64,000 nucleotides of DNA from Parapristionchus giblindavisi (lineage: Eukaryota; Nematoda; Chromadorea; Rhabditida; Diplogasteridae), in contig CALSFV010000238.1 of NCBI GenBank assembly GCA_943737045.1, forward strand, positions 62,001 to 126,000. Direction: 5' to 3'. Under the pieces are notes generated by a model. It saw nothing but the letters and a program-made list of their open reading frames with translations. It searched no databases and was not told the DNA's origin. Numbering within the stretch: position 1 is the first letter of the stretch; every line of letters starts with the position of its first letter. The position numbers and the translations under genes were made by a program. This document shows positions 1 to 12,307 of the stretch, one piece after another.

Positions 1-769
1 CCTTATTCAGTCCGGAAATTGAAAATTGCACTGCCATAATAGTCGACCAAGGATGGGCAGAGATGCGTTTGAAGAGAGCAAAGGACAAAGAGGGAGGTTA
101 TTAGAAAGATAAATAAATGTAAAAGGTAAAGGTACAACCCGATATTGAACGCGCTATCACTGTAGGGAGTTTTAATTTAACGCGGAGTGATCTTTTAACG
201 CGGGGTGTTCTTCTAGCGCAGTCTCATGGAGAAAAAAACAACAACCCGCTAGTTCCTTGTCATCTGATGTCCTTCCCGTCATAGGACTGAATCATGATTG
301 TACGTGAATCGTATCGAATTTCACCGTAGAATACATCATTCCTATTCTCTGAACAGATCGCAAAATCAAGTAGACCGAAACAAAATATTGCGGCTCATAC
401 TCTGTCCATCAAAAGAAAAGATAAGAAATAAAAAAAAACTCTCATTGTTTCACAAGCTCTCACACCTTTTTTTATTTTCTTTAGAATAGCTTTTGTTGCG
501 GAAGGTGCAAAGGTCAAAAACTATCTGAATTTACGGCGATATCTAGGAATTAAATTATCGAAGTAGAGGAAGCAAATACAGTAATCCTACAGTATTCTGA
601 AATCCACAAAAAGGTCGGGATGAAATTCGTAAAGTGGCTAAAAAGCGACTGGAAAAGACGGACAGGACTTAGGAGAAGTCATCAAAAGGAGAGAGTTAGA
701 GACTTCATTCTTTGCTTCTCCCTCTCCATCTTGAGGATGATACGATCTGATGTGACATGTAGCAGAAAA
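1..769. other. Gene-free stretch with dispersed repeat fragments
   Basis: No coding exon is visible on either strand. Two short pieces (near 1-30 and 124-200) match a dispersed repeat seen again near 6.45, 7.40 and 55.5 kb, recognisable by GGTACAACCCG and ATTCAGTCCGGA. The rest is AT-rich with no splice-bounded open frame. Confidence 0.5.
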
Positions 770-822
770 GGAGAGGGAGAGGGAGAGGTGGAGAGGGAAA
801 GAGAGAGGGAGAGAGAGAAACT
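770..822. repeat. GA-rich microsatellite
   Basis: Degenerate GAGAGG/GAGA tract. It is the first of about ten purine or pyrimidine microsatellites in the left 9 kb. Confidence 0.8.
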
Positions 823-2060
823 TGGATAGGGAGAGGTATGGAGTCAAACAAAATACGGACCTCTACCCCCTTATAAATCATCAAGCGTGAGACAAACTAC
901 AAACATTGCGTGAGTGAATTCTGGGAATTTTGCGATGTTCGGAATATGGAAAAGGAAAAAAAACCGGCGTAGAGAAAAAAGGTGAAGAGGGCTCTATTCT
1001 CGCTAATGATCTATCCAAAATTTGGCCAAAATGATGAAAAGAAAAAAATTATAAAGAAATTAAAAGAAAGATGAAAGATGAGTTCATTGTTTCTAACAAT
1101 CATTCCTGATTTCCAGGAGTAGCTTCTTATATATTATTTATTTATTTATGTGGTGACAGTGGCGGAAAACAAATACAAATAGGGTGAAATCTATAGTGCA
1201 CATAAAATACTATGTCGCAACTGTGGCAACATAAGACAATAGAGTGATAGATTACAAATTGGACAGATTCAACGAAGATTTAACGGTTCTACTAAAAGAT
1301 TTGGAATTAGGGCAAATAATACAATTATTCTTGCGAATTCGCCAAATTTTAGAGCGTCTCAAAATATAAAACAACATTCATATTGTTTCAATGTTCTATG
1401 CAAATACCTCAATAGATAAATATTCAGAAAAAACTCTCCTCATTGCGCATACTCTCTCGCCTCTTTTCTTTTCTTTTCTTGTTTTGTGATCATGCATGCG
1501 AGATACTGATAAAGAAGTTTTTAAAAAAATAATTTTAAAACATCACATTACATGATTGACGATAAGAGTTCGAATAGTCATTATCATCAATTTCGGCATG
1601 GCCGAAAAAAACACCGCGAATATCTTTCTGATCATACGGAAGAATCGTAAATTATGAGAAACGAATCGAAAGAATCAACAGAAACATATATCTACTTCTT
1701 GCCCAATGTATACTATTATTCGTATATTTGAACAAATACATAAATAAATAAAGTAGTAGCATTTGGGATCATGCGAAATACTGATAAAGAAGAGTTCAGT
1801 AATTTTGAAAAAGGTAATAGGATTTTTGTGCTGAATTTCATGCAATGAAAAATTAGTTTTGGAAAACTGGGACTACTGATTAGAGATTTACTGAATATCG
1901 GAATTTTTACCGAAGTTTTTCTCAAGTTTTATCTATTTTTTTAAAATTAAGAAATACCGAATCGGTAAAAACATTTGAAAATCACGTTTTTGAACATTTT
2001 CGATCATATTTACATCTCGGGGAACAATTCAATAAATTCATGCAAAATTTCATCCGTTCC
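823..2060. other. AT-rich non-coding stretch
   Basis: No exon seen. A short local duplication (GATACTGATAAAGAAG) occurs near 1.50 and 1.78 kb. Open frames here are short, AT-driven and lack splice context. Confidence 0.4.
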
Positions 2061-2183
2061 TTTCATGGCACATCCAGAGCTAATTTTAAACTCTCCGCTC
2101 TGGCAATACTCTCTCGCTCGATTTGTCTACGAGAGATCTTTGCCAGAGCGGAGAGTAAGAGTAGCTCAGGGCATGCCTTTAAA
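2061..2183. mobile_element. TTAA-type palindromic MITE copy
   Basis: Degenerate copy of a 105-125 bp near-palindrome. The family carries CTCCGCTCTGGCAATACTCT on one arm and its complement on the other, and ends in AAGCTAATTT-type arms. Other copies lie at 4.2, 5.2, 5.4, 7.6, 9.5, 39.1, 45.3, 51.6, 61.0, 61.9 and 62.2 kb. The best copies are bounded by TTAA on both sides. Confidence 0.75.
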
Positions 2184-2301
2184 GGTCGGTGCTCAAAAAT
2201 AATGAAGCACTACCTATCTCTTCTAAGGCTACTGAAGCGAACTGAACGCTATTCAATTGAAAGCTAAATGCAAAAGTTCTTATTCAAGACAATCTAGACA
2301 G

Positions 2302-2630
2302 TCCTAGGGAGAGGGAGGGGAGAGGGAGAGGAGAGAGAGAGGGAGGGGAGAGGGAGAGGAGAGGGAGAGGGAGAGGGAGAGGGAAAGGGAGAGGGAGAGG
2401 GAGAGGGAGAGGGAGAGGGAGAGGGAGAGGGAGAGGGAGAGGGAGAGGGAGAGGGAGAGGGAGAGGGAGTGGGAAAGGGAGAGGGAGAGGGAGAGGGAGA
2501 GGGAGAGGGAGAGGGAGAGGGAGAGGGAGAGGGAGAGGGAGAGGGAGAGGGAGAGGGAGAGGGAGAGGGAGAGGGAGAGGGAGAGGGAGAGGGAGGGGAG
2601 AGGGAGAGGAGAGAGAGAGGGAGAGAGGCC
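2302..2630. repeat. (GAGAGG)n microsatellite, about 330 bp
   Basis: Nearly uninterrupted hexamer array with rare substitutions. It produces spurious Pro-Leu open frames on the minus strand. Confidence 0.95.
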
Positions 2631-3331
2631 TAGTCAAGCGTTATCATACTCTTATGTATTGTCTTTATTGTTAGGAAAGGATAGAACATGAGATCTCTTC
2701 AAACGTTCTACTCTTTCCGTTCTTTTCGAGTATAAGAAACAGTGCGTGATAGTAAGATATCGTCGATAAGATTATAGAGAAAGAAAGGAAGGGAGAGACT
2801 AAGAAATGGGCTGTGTTAGAAACTTTTGTAAGAAATAAACCATAATTAATCTAAAACGATCCTAGAGTGGTGATTGGGCCAAAACAAACGATGCTAGAGT
2901 ACGGTTGAAATATAGTACTTCACAATTTTTCGACTGTATCGTTCATGCGTGAGCATGTGATAAATATATATATATAGTAGACGGAATGACTAGAAAGGAA
3001 GGTAGGTGGTGATGAGATAAATGAATTGGGCACCGTAGAAAAATTATGCAATGTAATCGATCTATGAGCAATTATAAGTAAACACTCAATTAAAGAGCCG
3101 ATCAATAATAATTACGGTAGATCATGAGGCAAACGTTTCTGTAGATGAACAGAACACATGAGCGTTGTCTGAATCTTGATACCCATACCAATCCTAATGT
3201 AGAAGTAAGAGTTGACAAGCACGCAGGGGAAAAACAAAGTTAGATTTCATTTGAGTAAACGCAATGAAGAAACAAGGATAAAGCATAGGCAAATCCACGA
3301 TGCACTCTAATTCGAGTATGACTGAGGTCGG
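2631..3331. other. Gene-free stretch sharing a segment with the 3.7-kb fold-back element
   Basis: No exon seen. Positions about 2922-2965 (GTATCGTTCATGCGTGAGCA and neighbours) match, in inverse orientation, a roughly 45-bp segment near 26.77-26.82 kb. There the segment is an extra block in the right arm of the large fold-back element. Confidence 0.5.
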
Positions 3332-3620
3332 GAGAGGGAGAGGGAGAGGGAGAGGGAAAGGGAGAGGGAGAGGGAGAGGGAGAGGGAGATTGAGAGGGAG
3401 AGGGAGAGGGAGAGGGAGAGGGAGAGGAAAAGGGAGGAGGAGAAAGGTTAGAGACAGGAAAAGGGAGCGGAAACTACAGAGAATAGAGTGTCCGGTGGGA
3501 TGAAACATAAGACAATCAGGAAGGATGGAAGAATGATGGAGAGGGAGAGAGAGGGAGGAAGGGAGGGAGAGAGAGAGAGAAGTAGAGAGAGAGAGAGAGG
3601 AGGGAGACAGAGAGAGGGAG
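3332..3620. repeat. (GAGAGG)n and GAGA-rich microsatellites
   Basis: Hexamer array at 3332-3430, then a second GAGA-rich tract at 3538-3620. The intervening 100 bp is also purine-rich. No coding sequence is supported. Confidence 0.9.
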
Positions 3621-3962
3621 TACCTCAAATTTCAGACGCACTTTCTCCCGTTATTCTATGTATATTCACTTCGGTCGAGAACTATAGTTGGGATGTCTAT
3701 TTCATCATTCGAAATGAAATTATTTGAAGGTCTCCATATGTGGACCCACGTTATCACAATCTCAGGCAATATTTGAATCAGAGCCTAAAAGATTTACCTT
3801 GATGCTTCTCGATTTTTTTCGTTAAAAAAAAGTTTATGCTAATTCGCAAAAGGGGTATTTATCGGAAAATATTATGATATTATTATGAAGAATGCCTACC
3901 GTTATTCGTGCACTCTAGAGCGCTAACAACCAATCGTCGTGGTATTGCCAGTTCAGAGATTG
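3621..3962. other. Non-coding spacer
   Basis: Nothing recognisable on either strand. Confidence 0.4.
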
Positions 3963-4017
3963 AACTCTCCCTCTCCCTCTCCCTCTCCCTCTCCCTCTCC
4001 CTCTCCCTCTCCCTCTC
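3963..4017. repeat. (CTCCCT)n microsatellite
   Basis: Nine or so perfect hexamers, in the opposite strand orientation to the 2.3-kb array. Confidence 0.9.
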
Positions 4018-4198
4018 ATGATATCTGCACCGTGAATCGCATTATACTCTCTCTATCTCTCACTCCGAGGGAGCATAATGGGTTACTGGGTGGTAATTGA
4101 CAACATCGAGATTAGAAATCGAGATATACTGGATAATTTGAATTATGGGGCACTAAATATTAACTACATATTGATTTACAGTAACCACAGTAATATTA

Positions 4199-4290
4199 AA
4201 GGCACACACGAGCTAATTTTACCCTCCGCTCTGGCAATACTCTCTCGTAGACAAAGAAAGCGAGAGAGTGTGGTCAGAGCGGAGAATTGC
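4199..4290. mobile_element. TTAA-type palindromic MITE, right end lost
   Basis: Left arm begins AAGGCACACACGAGCTAATT and the centre is TAGACAAAGAAAGCGAGAG. The right arm stops after GCGGAGA, so this copy is truncated. Confidence 0.75.
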
Positions 4291-4517
4291 CACTGTCCTC
4301 TGGCGACCTCTTGAGTACGGTAGCGGGAACTATACCCAAAGTGGACGGAATTTGATATATCCTGATTCATTGAACATGCGCAACCGTACTGTTGTGAAGC
4401 ACCAACAGGATAGAAATTACTCAGTGGATGAACTAATAAATATATAAATAAATAAATAAATAAACATTTCAAGAAAAAACGTGAGAGCCACTGAAATACT
4501 GATAGAAGCGAATTTCT

Positions 4518-4672
4518 AAGCCACCTCCCTCTTCTCCCTCTAACTCTCTCCTCCTTCTCTCCTCCCTCTCTCCTCCCTCTCTCCTCCCTCTCTCCTCCCT
4601 GTTTCCTCCCTCTCTCCCCCTCTCTCCTCCCTCTCTCTCTCTCCTCTCCCTCTCCCTACCCTTCTCTCTCTC
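4518..4672. repeat. CT-rich microsatellite (CTCTCTCCTCC type)
   Basis: Tandem CCTCCCTCTCT-like units of about 10-11 bp. Confidence 0.85.
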
Positions 4673-4775
4673 CCCATTCAAAATGGGACCATCACGATGG
4701 AGGGATCAGTGCAGTCATTTGTCAGTGAGGATGAAAGAGGAAGTGAAAGATGGAGAATGAGAAGGGGTTAGAGAG

Positions 4776-4895
4776 CACAGTATTCTGGTCCAAGCCATTT
4801 TTCTTCCAAAGCAAGACAAAGGAGAGAGCATTGTATTCGAGAGAGTTTGTATGTTGAGCGGTCGTTCTTGCTTTGAAAGTCATGAGAACGCTGTG
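4776..4895. mobile_element. 120-bp MITE with CACAG ends and 4-bp target duplication
   Basis: The element starts CACAGTATTCTGG, ends GAACGCTGTG and is flanked by AGAG on both sides (4772-4775 and 4896-4899). The same 120-bp element in inverse orientation lies at 16732-16851 and 19763-19882, there flanked by ACAT. That fixes the ends and a 4-bp duplication rule. Confidence 0.85.
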
Positions 4896-5229
4896 AGAGC
4901 ATGGATTAGGTTTAGGCATGGACGACGATTCTTCACGCAGAACCGTGACAGAAGAGTTTAACCCATCAGTTTTCGGGCTGATTTTGGGCTCGCAAAAGGA
5001 TTCAAAAGAACGAAATATAGCACGCGAAGTTTGGCGAGTTTAAAACTCCCCGCGTTTGATTAACTCCCCGCGTTGACCACAGAGACCAGGTCCATTCACA
5101 TCAATGGTTCTTTAAAGGAGTACTTGCATATAATATTTATTGCTCTTCCCATCATGACCACACACACTTCCTGCAGACAAAGAGTTAGAGAGTTAGCGCG
5201 GAGAGTTTCGGATTAACACTGAGTGTTTT

Positions 5230-5338
5230 TAAAAGGCACTCCACGATCACATTTGAAGCTCTCCGCTCTGGCAATTCTCTCTCGCTTTCTTTATCTACGA
5301 TGATAGAGCGGTGAGTAAAATTAGCTCGTGATGCACCT
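5230..5338. mobile_element. TTAA-type palindromic MITE, diverged copy
   Basis: Arms around GCTCTCCGCTCTGGCAATTC and the complement side GAGTAAAATTAGCTCG. Several substitutions show it is older than the neighbouring copy. Confidence 0.7.
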
Positions 5339-5408
5339 CGAAATAGGAAAATGACTTTCGTATGGGACCCCTGCATATTTCTTACCTCTCTCAAGTAGTG
5401 CCCTTTAA

Positions 5409-5521
5409 AGACACGCTACAAGCTAATCTTACTCTCCGCATTGGCAATACTCTCTCGCAGACAAAGAAAGCGAGAGAGCGTGACCAGAGCGGAGAGTTTC
5501 AAATTAACTTGGGGTGCGCCT
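5409..5521. mobile_element. TTAA-type palindromic MITE with intact TTAA duplication
   Basis: 113-bp near-palindrome starting AGACACGC and ending GCGCCT. It is flanked by TTAA at 5405-5408 and 5522-5525. Confidence 0.85.
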
Positions 5522-5525
5522 TTAA

Positions 5526-6390
5526 GGAGACGAAATAATGATTGCTAACCGCTGAAACAAATGGACAATAAAGCCGCGAGCTACAAGACAAGAAAATGAG
5601 ATGCGGGAGGCTCATAGGCGAGTAATTCGCCTCATAAACAACGCCTCGGGCATTGAAATTCTCCCCCCCTCCATATATTTCATATAACTACTCATATCTA
5701 CGTGGATCGTTTTCACGGACTCTCGGATGGACAACAAATATAATTTATTCTTGATTGAGTGGGGAGAGAGGGGGATTGGGAGGAGAGAGACAGAGAGACA
5801 AGGGAAAATGAAAAGAGCAGATGGGCAAATCATACATTATGTATATCCTGTTCGCCTTTTATCGCACAGTGATATATCGTTGGTAGAGTCAACGAAATAG
5901 CGTGTTAAATAGTGAAAATAATATAATAAAATACTAATAATAATAATGAATAATGAAAATAGTGTGTGAAAAAGATCAAGAGACCACTGACAAAACCCAC
6001 GTATATTTGCCCAAAGTGGAATAAGTGTCCCTGGTCCGTTTATTATTGTATATCAGATATGGTCTAATCCCCGGATGATCTACCCGGTCCTCCTCACAAT
6101 ATCTTCATCACTACAGTGGCGGTCAACAAATCGGCGTTGAAAAATTCCACAGTATGCTGCTTTCAGCCATTTTTCTGGTACTACTGCAGTATAGGGTACC
6201 AGTCCAAAATAATAGTATAATGTTTTTATGTTTATGTTTATCGACCTTTATCAAGCACAGAACCATGGGGGAGGGAATGGTTGCAACTAAACGACTGATG
6301 GGCTTGCTGAGGTCCCATACAAGGGGTATTTCTATCTTAAATAATTCTTCATTCATCTTCTTGTGATCAGCTACTGAAGACTTTATTCCA
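5526..6390. other. Gene-free stretch
   Basis: AT-rich, no splice-consistent coding sequence. Includes a run of ATAATA-like short repeats near 5.92-5.95 kb. Confidence 0.4.
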
Positions 6391-6562
6391 GAGCGGAGAG
6401 TCATATTAGCTTGGGGTGTGCCTTTAAGTTGTTCTGTCATCCTGTATGAGGTAAGGTAAGGTAAAGGTACAACCCGTTATTCCCCCAGGCAAAAAGACCA
6501 ATTCAGTCCGGAGGGCCTAATCTCATCTTCGGACCTACTTTACCGCGTGATCAAGTCAAGTC
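6391..6562. repeat. Half MITE followed by a dispersed repeat
   Basis: 6391-6430 is only the right half of the TTAA-type MITE (AGAGCGGAGAG then TTAGCTTGGGGTGTGCCT, TTAA). From 6446 a dispersed repeat follows (GGTAAAGGTACAACCCG, later CAATTCAGTCCGGAG and CGGACCTACTTTACC). That repeat recurs near 7.40 and 55.5 kb. Confidence 0.6.
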
Positions 6563-7042
6563 TGTATGAGGTAGCAAGCATAAAAGGTACTAACAAGGCA
6601 CTTGTAAGGCATTGGTAACGGTACTTTCCGTCATCAGCACGAATTGTGAGGAACTACATCGGACTGTATTCATACCTACATATATACTCGATAGTCCTCA
6701 GGATAATTAATAAATAAATAACGGAAGAAGGGAAGAAGGGTACGCCGGATTTATGAAGACGAATTTTCGTGTCGAGAGATGACGACCCTTGAGAAATATA
6801 AGAGGGAGAGGGAGGTGAGCATCGAGATATTAGAGAGGGAGAGGGAGAGGGAGAGGGAGAGGGAGAGGGAGAGGGAGGGAGAGGGAGAGGGGTAGACAAA
6901 GAGGGAGAGGAAGGAGCCCTTCTAAAGTACTACTCATCTATAATGGCAAACCTCATTGCAGGGCGAAGTAAGCAACGAAAAGGGCGCGAGAGGATGAGAG
7001 GAGGGCGAGGAAGAGGGAGAGGAAGAGGGAGAGGGAGAGGGA

Positions 7043-7086
<44 letters not shown>

Positions 7087-7300
7087 GAGGGAGAGGAAGA
7101 AGAAGAGTGAGATAATATGACCTATTCGAATATTCATTTGATTTGATGAATGACGAGTCAGGAAGCTCACCTTTGCAACTCCTCTCTCTCTCATATCTTT
7201 CGTCTCCCTCTCCCTCTCCCCCTCTCTCCGTCTTCACCAAGCAAAAACTTCCGCATTTTAATGAGATGATAATTCAATCCGTATAAATCTTCAGAGCTTA
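6563..7300. repeat. GA-rich microsatellite block
   Basis: (GAGAGG)n at about 6834-6895, and (GAGG/GAGA)n at about 6990-7100 with a pure (GA)n core. A short (CTCCCT)n lies near 7203-7225. The sequence between them shows no exon. Confidence 0.8.
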
Positions 7301-7400
7301 TTTTAAGCGCCTGAGGCATTTTTGAGGCCGCAGCTACAGTATCTCTGAATCGCTTTAGGGCAGATCAGTCCAAGGGGACCGAAAAATGAAATAAACATCA

Positions 7401-7475
7401 AGGTAAAGGTAAGGTAAAGGTACAACCCGTTATTCAAGGCACACGAAGTCCTGCGGGTTATCACTGCTAGGCCAG
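7401..7475. repeat. Dispersed repeat fragment (GGTACAACCCGTTATTC)
   Basis: Matches the start of the repeat at about 6450. The sequence then diverges into GTGATAAACATCAAGG, which also occurs just upstream as a short direct repeat. Confidence 0.5.
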
Positions 7476-7583
7476 TGATAAACATCAAGGAAAGGGCCTT
7501 TACTACCAGATTTTCATAGTATTATGAAAATCTAGTAGTTCATGGATACCTTGAGAACTTGATAGAATCCAAAGCTATTGTAG

Positions 7584-7699
7584 TGACACCCCCAAGCTAA
7601 TTTAAACCTCTCCGCTCTGGCAATGCTCTCTCTCGCTTTCTTTGTCTACTAGAGAGCATGACCAGAGCGGAGAGTGAGATAAGCTCAGGGTGTGCCTTG
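7584..7699. mobile_element. TTAA-type palindromic MITE copy
   Basis: Complete-length copy from GACACCCCCAAGCTAATTT to CTCAGGGTGTGCC, with the CTCTCCGCTCTGGCAATGC arm. The flanking TTAA is not preserved. Confidence 0.8.
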
Positions 7700-7796
7700 A
7701 ATATGCAAAAGGAATTGAAGACGTTGACCAGTGCTTCCCATCCCATATCTAGTGAATGGAGAAAGTGACCATTCAACGAAGACGGAATTCATATCA

Positions 7797-8045
7797 TCCC
7801 TCTCCCTCTCCCCTTCTCCCTCTCCCTCTCCCTCTCCCCTTCTCCCTCTCCTCTCCCTCTCCCTTCTCCTTCTCTCTCTCCTCTCCCTCTCTCCCTCACT
7901 CACTTCTCACTTGGATATGAATTTGCATGAATAGGTTAGCGTCCGATCTTCATAGGAGATAGGCAGATGAGAGGAGGGGAGGATATAGCGGGAGGGAGAG
8001 AGAGAGAGGGAGAGATTGGGATGAGGAAGGAGAGAGGAGGGGAGA
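7797..8045. repeat. (CCCTCT)n and (GAGA)n microsatellites
   Basis: Pyrimidine tract at 7797-7905 and purine tract at about 7985-8045, separated by ordinary sequence. Confidence 0.85.
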
Positions 8046-8429
8046 GAAGATTCTCTTGTATTTCAACACTTAAAGTCTATATGAATGAAACATTGGAAAT
8101 CCCTTATATGTAAGGGATTTTTTTAAGTGGATAATTCCCTAGTAAGAAATACTTAAAATATAAAGGGTTCTGCGTAGATAAGGGAATCATTCCCCATGAG
8201 AAGTGCAGTTCTGAAACTTCCCTAATGGAGTTTTCTGTGACAATGAGTGTATTTAAATTTCGACCCTCACTTGAAGTAGACTTAAAGTGTCATTATTTAA
8301 CATTAGGTAGACTTACGTCTCACTTACAAGTCCACTTATAGCGAAAGTGAAGTACACTTCAAGTTTTTAAATACTATAGTTTGTCTACGTGAGGCATCAG
8401 ACGCATCTCTACAACAGTGCACAGCGAAA
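8046..8429. other. Gene-free stretch with a relic of the AAGTCTACTT element family
   Basis: 8240-8390 holds degenerate, partly inverted GTAGACTTAAAGTG/CACTTCAAG blocks. They resemble the MITE at 55850-56057 (ends CTCTGGTATTTTGCC, body of TTAAAGTCTACTTAAA). No gene seen. Confidence 0.4.
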
Positions 8430-8629
8430 AACTTACGTGGTAACTCGTAAATGTCGATATTCTGTGAATAATATATATAAATTAAAAAGGTGATAGATTA
8501 TTTTTGAATGTCACATGATCTTATGAATACTTATTTCATTCTGGGATTGTTTTAAAATTCACTACTTACCCAATCTCAGGCCCATTAATTGACTTGAATT
8601 TACTAATTGCCGGGGGTCTCTCTCGCTTT

Positions 8630-8700
8630 AGAATCTCTCCCTCTCCCTCTGGAATCTCTCCCTCTCCCTCTGGAATCTCTCCCTCTCCCTCTAGAATTTC
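8630..8700. repeat. 21-bp tandem repeat (GAATCTCTCCCTCTCCCTCTG)
   Basis: Three units here (repeat period 21 bp) and two in the paralogous copy near 27.88-27.93 kb, so copy number changed after the segmental duplication. Confidence 0.75.
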
Positions 8701-9225
8701 TCTACCTTTGCTGGTGGGCTAATGAGGCGAATGATGATGATGTAATCGACGATAAATGCATCGAGGAAGGGACGAGATTGTGAGGAGTCTAAAAGTAGAC
8801 CCTTCAAGGAATGAGAATGAATTAGAATTATGTAGGAGAAGTCCATCGGATGAGATATTATGAAGGTGATTGGGGGTTTATGAACCTTCTGCTTTTCACC
8901 ATCTGACTTTATCACAATGCGTCTTGGTAATTTCGAAACAAATTTGGTACGGTAGCGGTACGGTAGTTGGGTTACGGTAGCTAAATATATTCTTGAAATT
9001 TTTTCATGTCGAGTTGCCCAAGGAGGGACTTAAGTTTCTGATTTTTTTATTGTCTCAATAAAAGGGAGGTATATTGAGGAAAAGTATGCAAATGTGTTTT
9101 ATTGATCTCTCGACTTTTTGCGAAAGATTTCAATCTAGGCCTTTTTCAACTGAAAGGAAGTTTCGAGGAAGATTTAAATCTTGATCTTGTGTGTTCTAAG
9201 ATTTTAATCTTTCAGATCGTCTAGG

Positions 9226-11877
9226 ATGACAAATATCAAATTGCAATTCATGCGCAATTGTGTCTCGGTGAAATGAATCGTTGTAATGTCAGTTTCAATT
9301 TTTTAAAATTGTTTTATTATAGTTATATTTTTTAAATTTTATTTTTTTATTGATTTTAATTTCCTTCTTTCAGGCCCCACTATTTGGTCTAGTTCTTCTC
9401 ATATTATATTGTAGTATTACAGTCAACATTGAAAAGGTATTCTAAGTGTAGTCCATGCGCGTACCTATTGAAAACTTAAAGACACACCCTAACTAATTTG
9501 AAACTCTCCGCTCTGGCCACACTCTCTAGCTTTCTTTGTCTGCAAGAGAGAGCATAGCCAATGCGGAGAGTAAAATTATCTTGGGGTGTGCCCCCTAAAG
9601 ATAGAGCGTTTTTTTGTAAAATAAATGAAATTTTAGACACAACCAATCGAAAACACATCGCCATCAATTTTGATTTGGACCAAGACATATTCCAGGCATA
9701 GAAGGTTACATAAAAATTTTTACATAAATTAAACATATATGAATATGAATATTTAAGTTTACAAGACGTCGCTGAACGATTCATAGAAAGATGTCCGTAT
9801 AAATGCCAAGTACTGGTAAAAAGAAAGTAAGTTCTTGAATTATTCTATGTGAAACTAAAGCGTTTCGGCGAAAATCACCCGCAAGGAAGAACCATGAAAG
9901 TGACAAACGTACAGATGGGTCAATAGTGATCAATAGAAAGAATGGCAGTCATACATTTTCGGTATCATCGCCGATATTTCTATATAATGGAACGATTTCG
10001 AAAATTCCTCTTTTTTCGCTTAAAAATCATCATTTATAGCTTCTCTTCGCATCAACTGACTGAAAATGAGCCATATATGGTGGGTCGATACTCGCATTAT
10101 GGGGTATGAAAATGTTTGATAGTGAGTATGATATTGGGTAAGTTCTAAGAGTGTGTTCAGACTATTTCTTAATTCATTAATTTATTTATTTATTTATCTG
10201 GCGCAACGAGATATGTGGTAATATACGAGGGAAAGAAAAATAAACATAATGATTCTCCAAAGGTTCCAGGCGATTACAAAGATCTTAAATCACACATATG
10301 TGAGCTGTAGGTTATCTAAGACGCGAAAATTGGAAAAAAAAATTCTCGTTCACACTTTTATGTGAGATAACCTTCTTAGCTTACTCCAGTCCTTATCTCG
10401 AGCGAGAGGCATTATCCAAACTATATTTTTGATAGGGATAGATATCTCTGAATTAACTCGGGAGTGTGTTCAATGTAAGTCTCTTCGTCTGAATCGATCA
10501 TTCTCTGAAATCAATTGCTTGAACTTACTCTCACTGCACTGTTTTGCCTTCCAGATCAATCGATATTGCATAACGGGTTGTAATTACCGTAACCTTTTTT
10601 AACTCTACTATTTTGCCTTCCAGATCAATCGATAAAGCGGACGCACTTCTATTCCACGCTGGTCACATTGATCCGAATGATCTACCCATTCATCGTTCAC
10701 CCAATCAGCTATATGCCATGTACACCCAAGAAGCTCCCGGAAGGGCCAACATTTTCGAAAATATACGAGAGGTTAATAATAATAATATACTTTATGCGGT
10801 GCAAAAGTAAGGTATAATTTCTGATAAAATATTTGATAGGTAGTGAAGTACGCATAAATAGGATGCGAACGTATTTGATCTTTGATCTTTCTAATTTGAG
10901 TGTGTTTTTCAGCTTCCAAGATTATTTTTCAATGCATCAATCAATTATGAGAGTTCATCGACATTTCCTGACCCATATGTTCAATTAGAGAAATTGAGAG
11001 AAGATGAAGCGCCGATCAAAATAGAAGAGGTTTTTTTTTTAATTTCCTCATTTTTACTTTAATCCTGCATAATCTGTGGGCTAACTGATGTAAGTAAAAT
11101 TAATGCTTGATTATGTTGAGAAGAAAGTGTATTTGGCGTACCAATCGATATTTTCAAGCGATATATGTTCAAATTTAATTTATCTACGCCCGAGGCGCAA
11201 CAAGACATGAGAAAATTTAAAGAGATAAAGAACATGATATAATATATTATTGACTCTCCAGACTGGCGGGGGGGGGGAATTTTTTGTTCGTTAAATTTTA
11301 ACATGTCTCTTTTTTCACAATATTCCGATCTCCATGTTCCAATCTCATGATAAATCTTGGAAATGGCGATAAAACAATGAGAAAAAAATTGAGAAACTTG
11401 TATATATCTGTTAAAAAAGGACCCATATTGGTCGCTTTTGTAGTCATTTCCGTTTCATGCAAGCGAAAGTGACTTACTTGCAAACGAAATCCAATATCCG
11501 CGAGATCATTCCAAAGATAAAGAGAACAGAAAAGTGAGGAAGCAAAATACTTTAGCTTAATAATTATCATTGCTTAAAGCTCAGCTCAAAATCACATTGA
11601 TGTGCACTATTATGTAACGCTTCAGGTTGCACGAAATTAAAATTTAAAAGTATGTCGTATCCTAGGTTGAACAAGCCTGGAAGAAGAAAAAGTATTCCGT
11701 TTTATGGAAAGTTTCCAACTGCAACACTGATTCAAAGAGAGAAGATTACGTCAGTGAACTGCGCAAATACATCAATGTTACCACCATAGGTATACAAAAA
11801 GCCGTATAGAAAAATGTCGATTTTTGAGAGCTATCTTCTCGTTTTTGATCCGTTTAGAGAAGATAAATATTATTGTT

Positions 11878-11928
<51 letters not shown>

Positions 11929-11995
11929 ATTATTATTATTATAATTATTATTATAATTATAATAATAATAATAATAATAATTATTATTATTATTA

Positions 11996-12058
<63 letters not shown>

Positions 12059-12095
12059 ATTATTATTATTATAATTATTATTATAATTATTATTA

Positions 12096-12164
<69 letters not shown>

Positions 12165-12220
12165 TATTATTATTATTATTATAATTATTATTATAATAAT
12201 AATAATAATAATTATTATTA

Positions 12221-12307
<87 letters not shown>

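Noticed and set aside
2302..2630. Telomere-like hexamer array
   Set aside because: The unit is GAGAGG, not the nematode TTAGGC, and it lies between ordinary repeats.
2284..2637. 117-aa Pro-Leu repeat frame
   Set aside because: Translation of a (GAGAGG)n microsatellite.
3194..3628. 144-aa minus-strand frame
   Set aside because: Most of it is translated microsatellite.
11824..12057. Poly-Ile/poly-Tyr frame
   Set aside because: Translation of the ATT microsatellite inside a fucosyltransferase intron.
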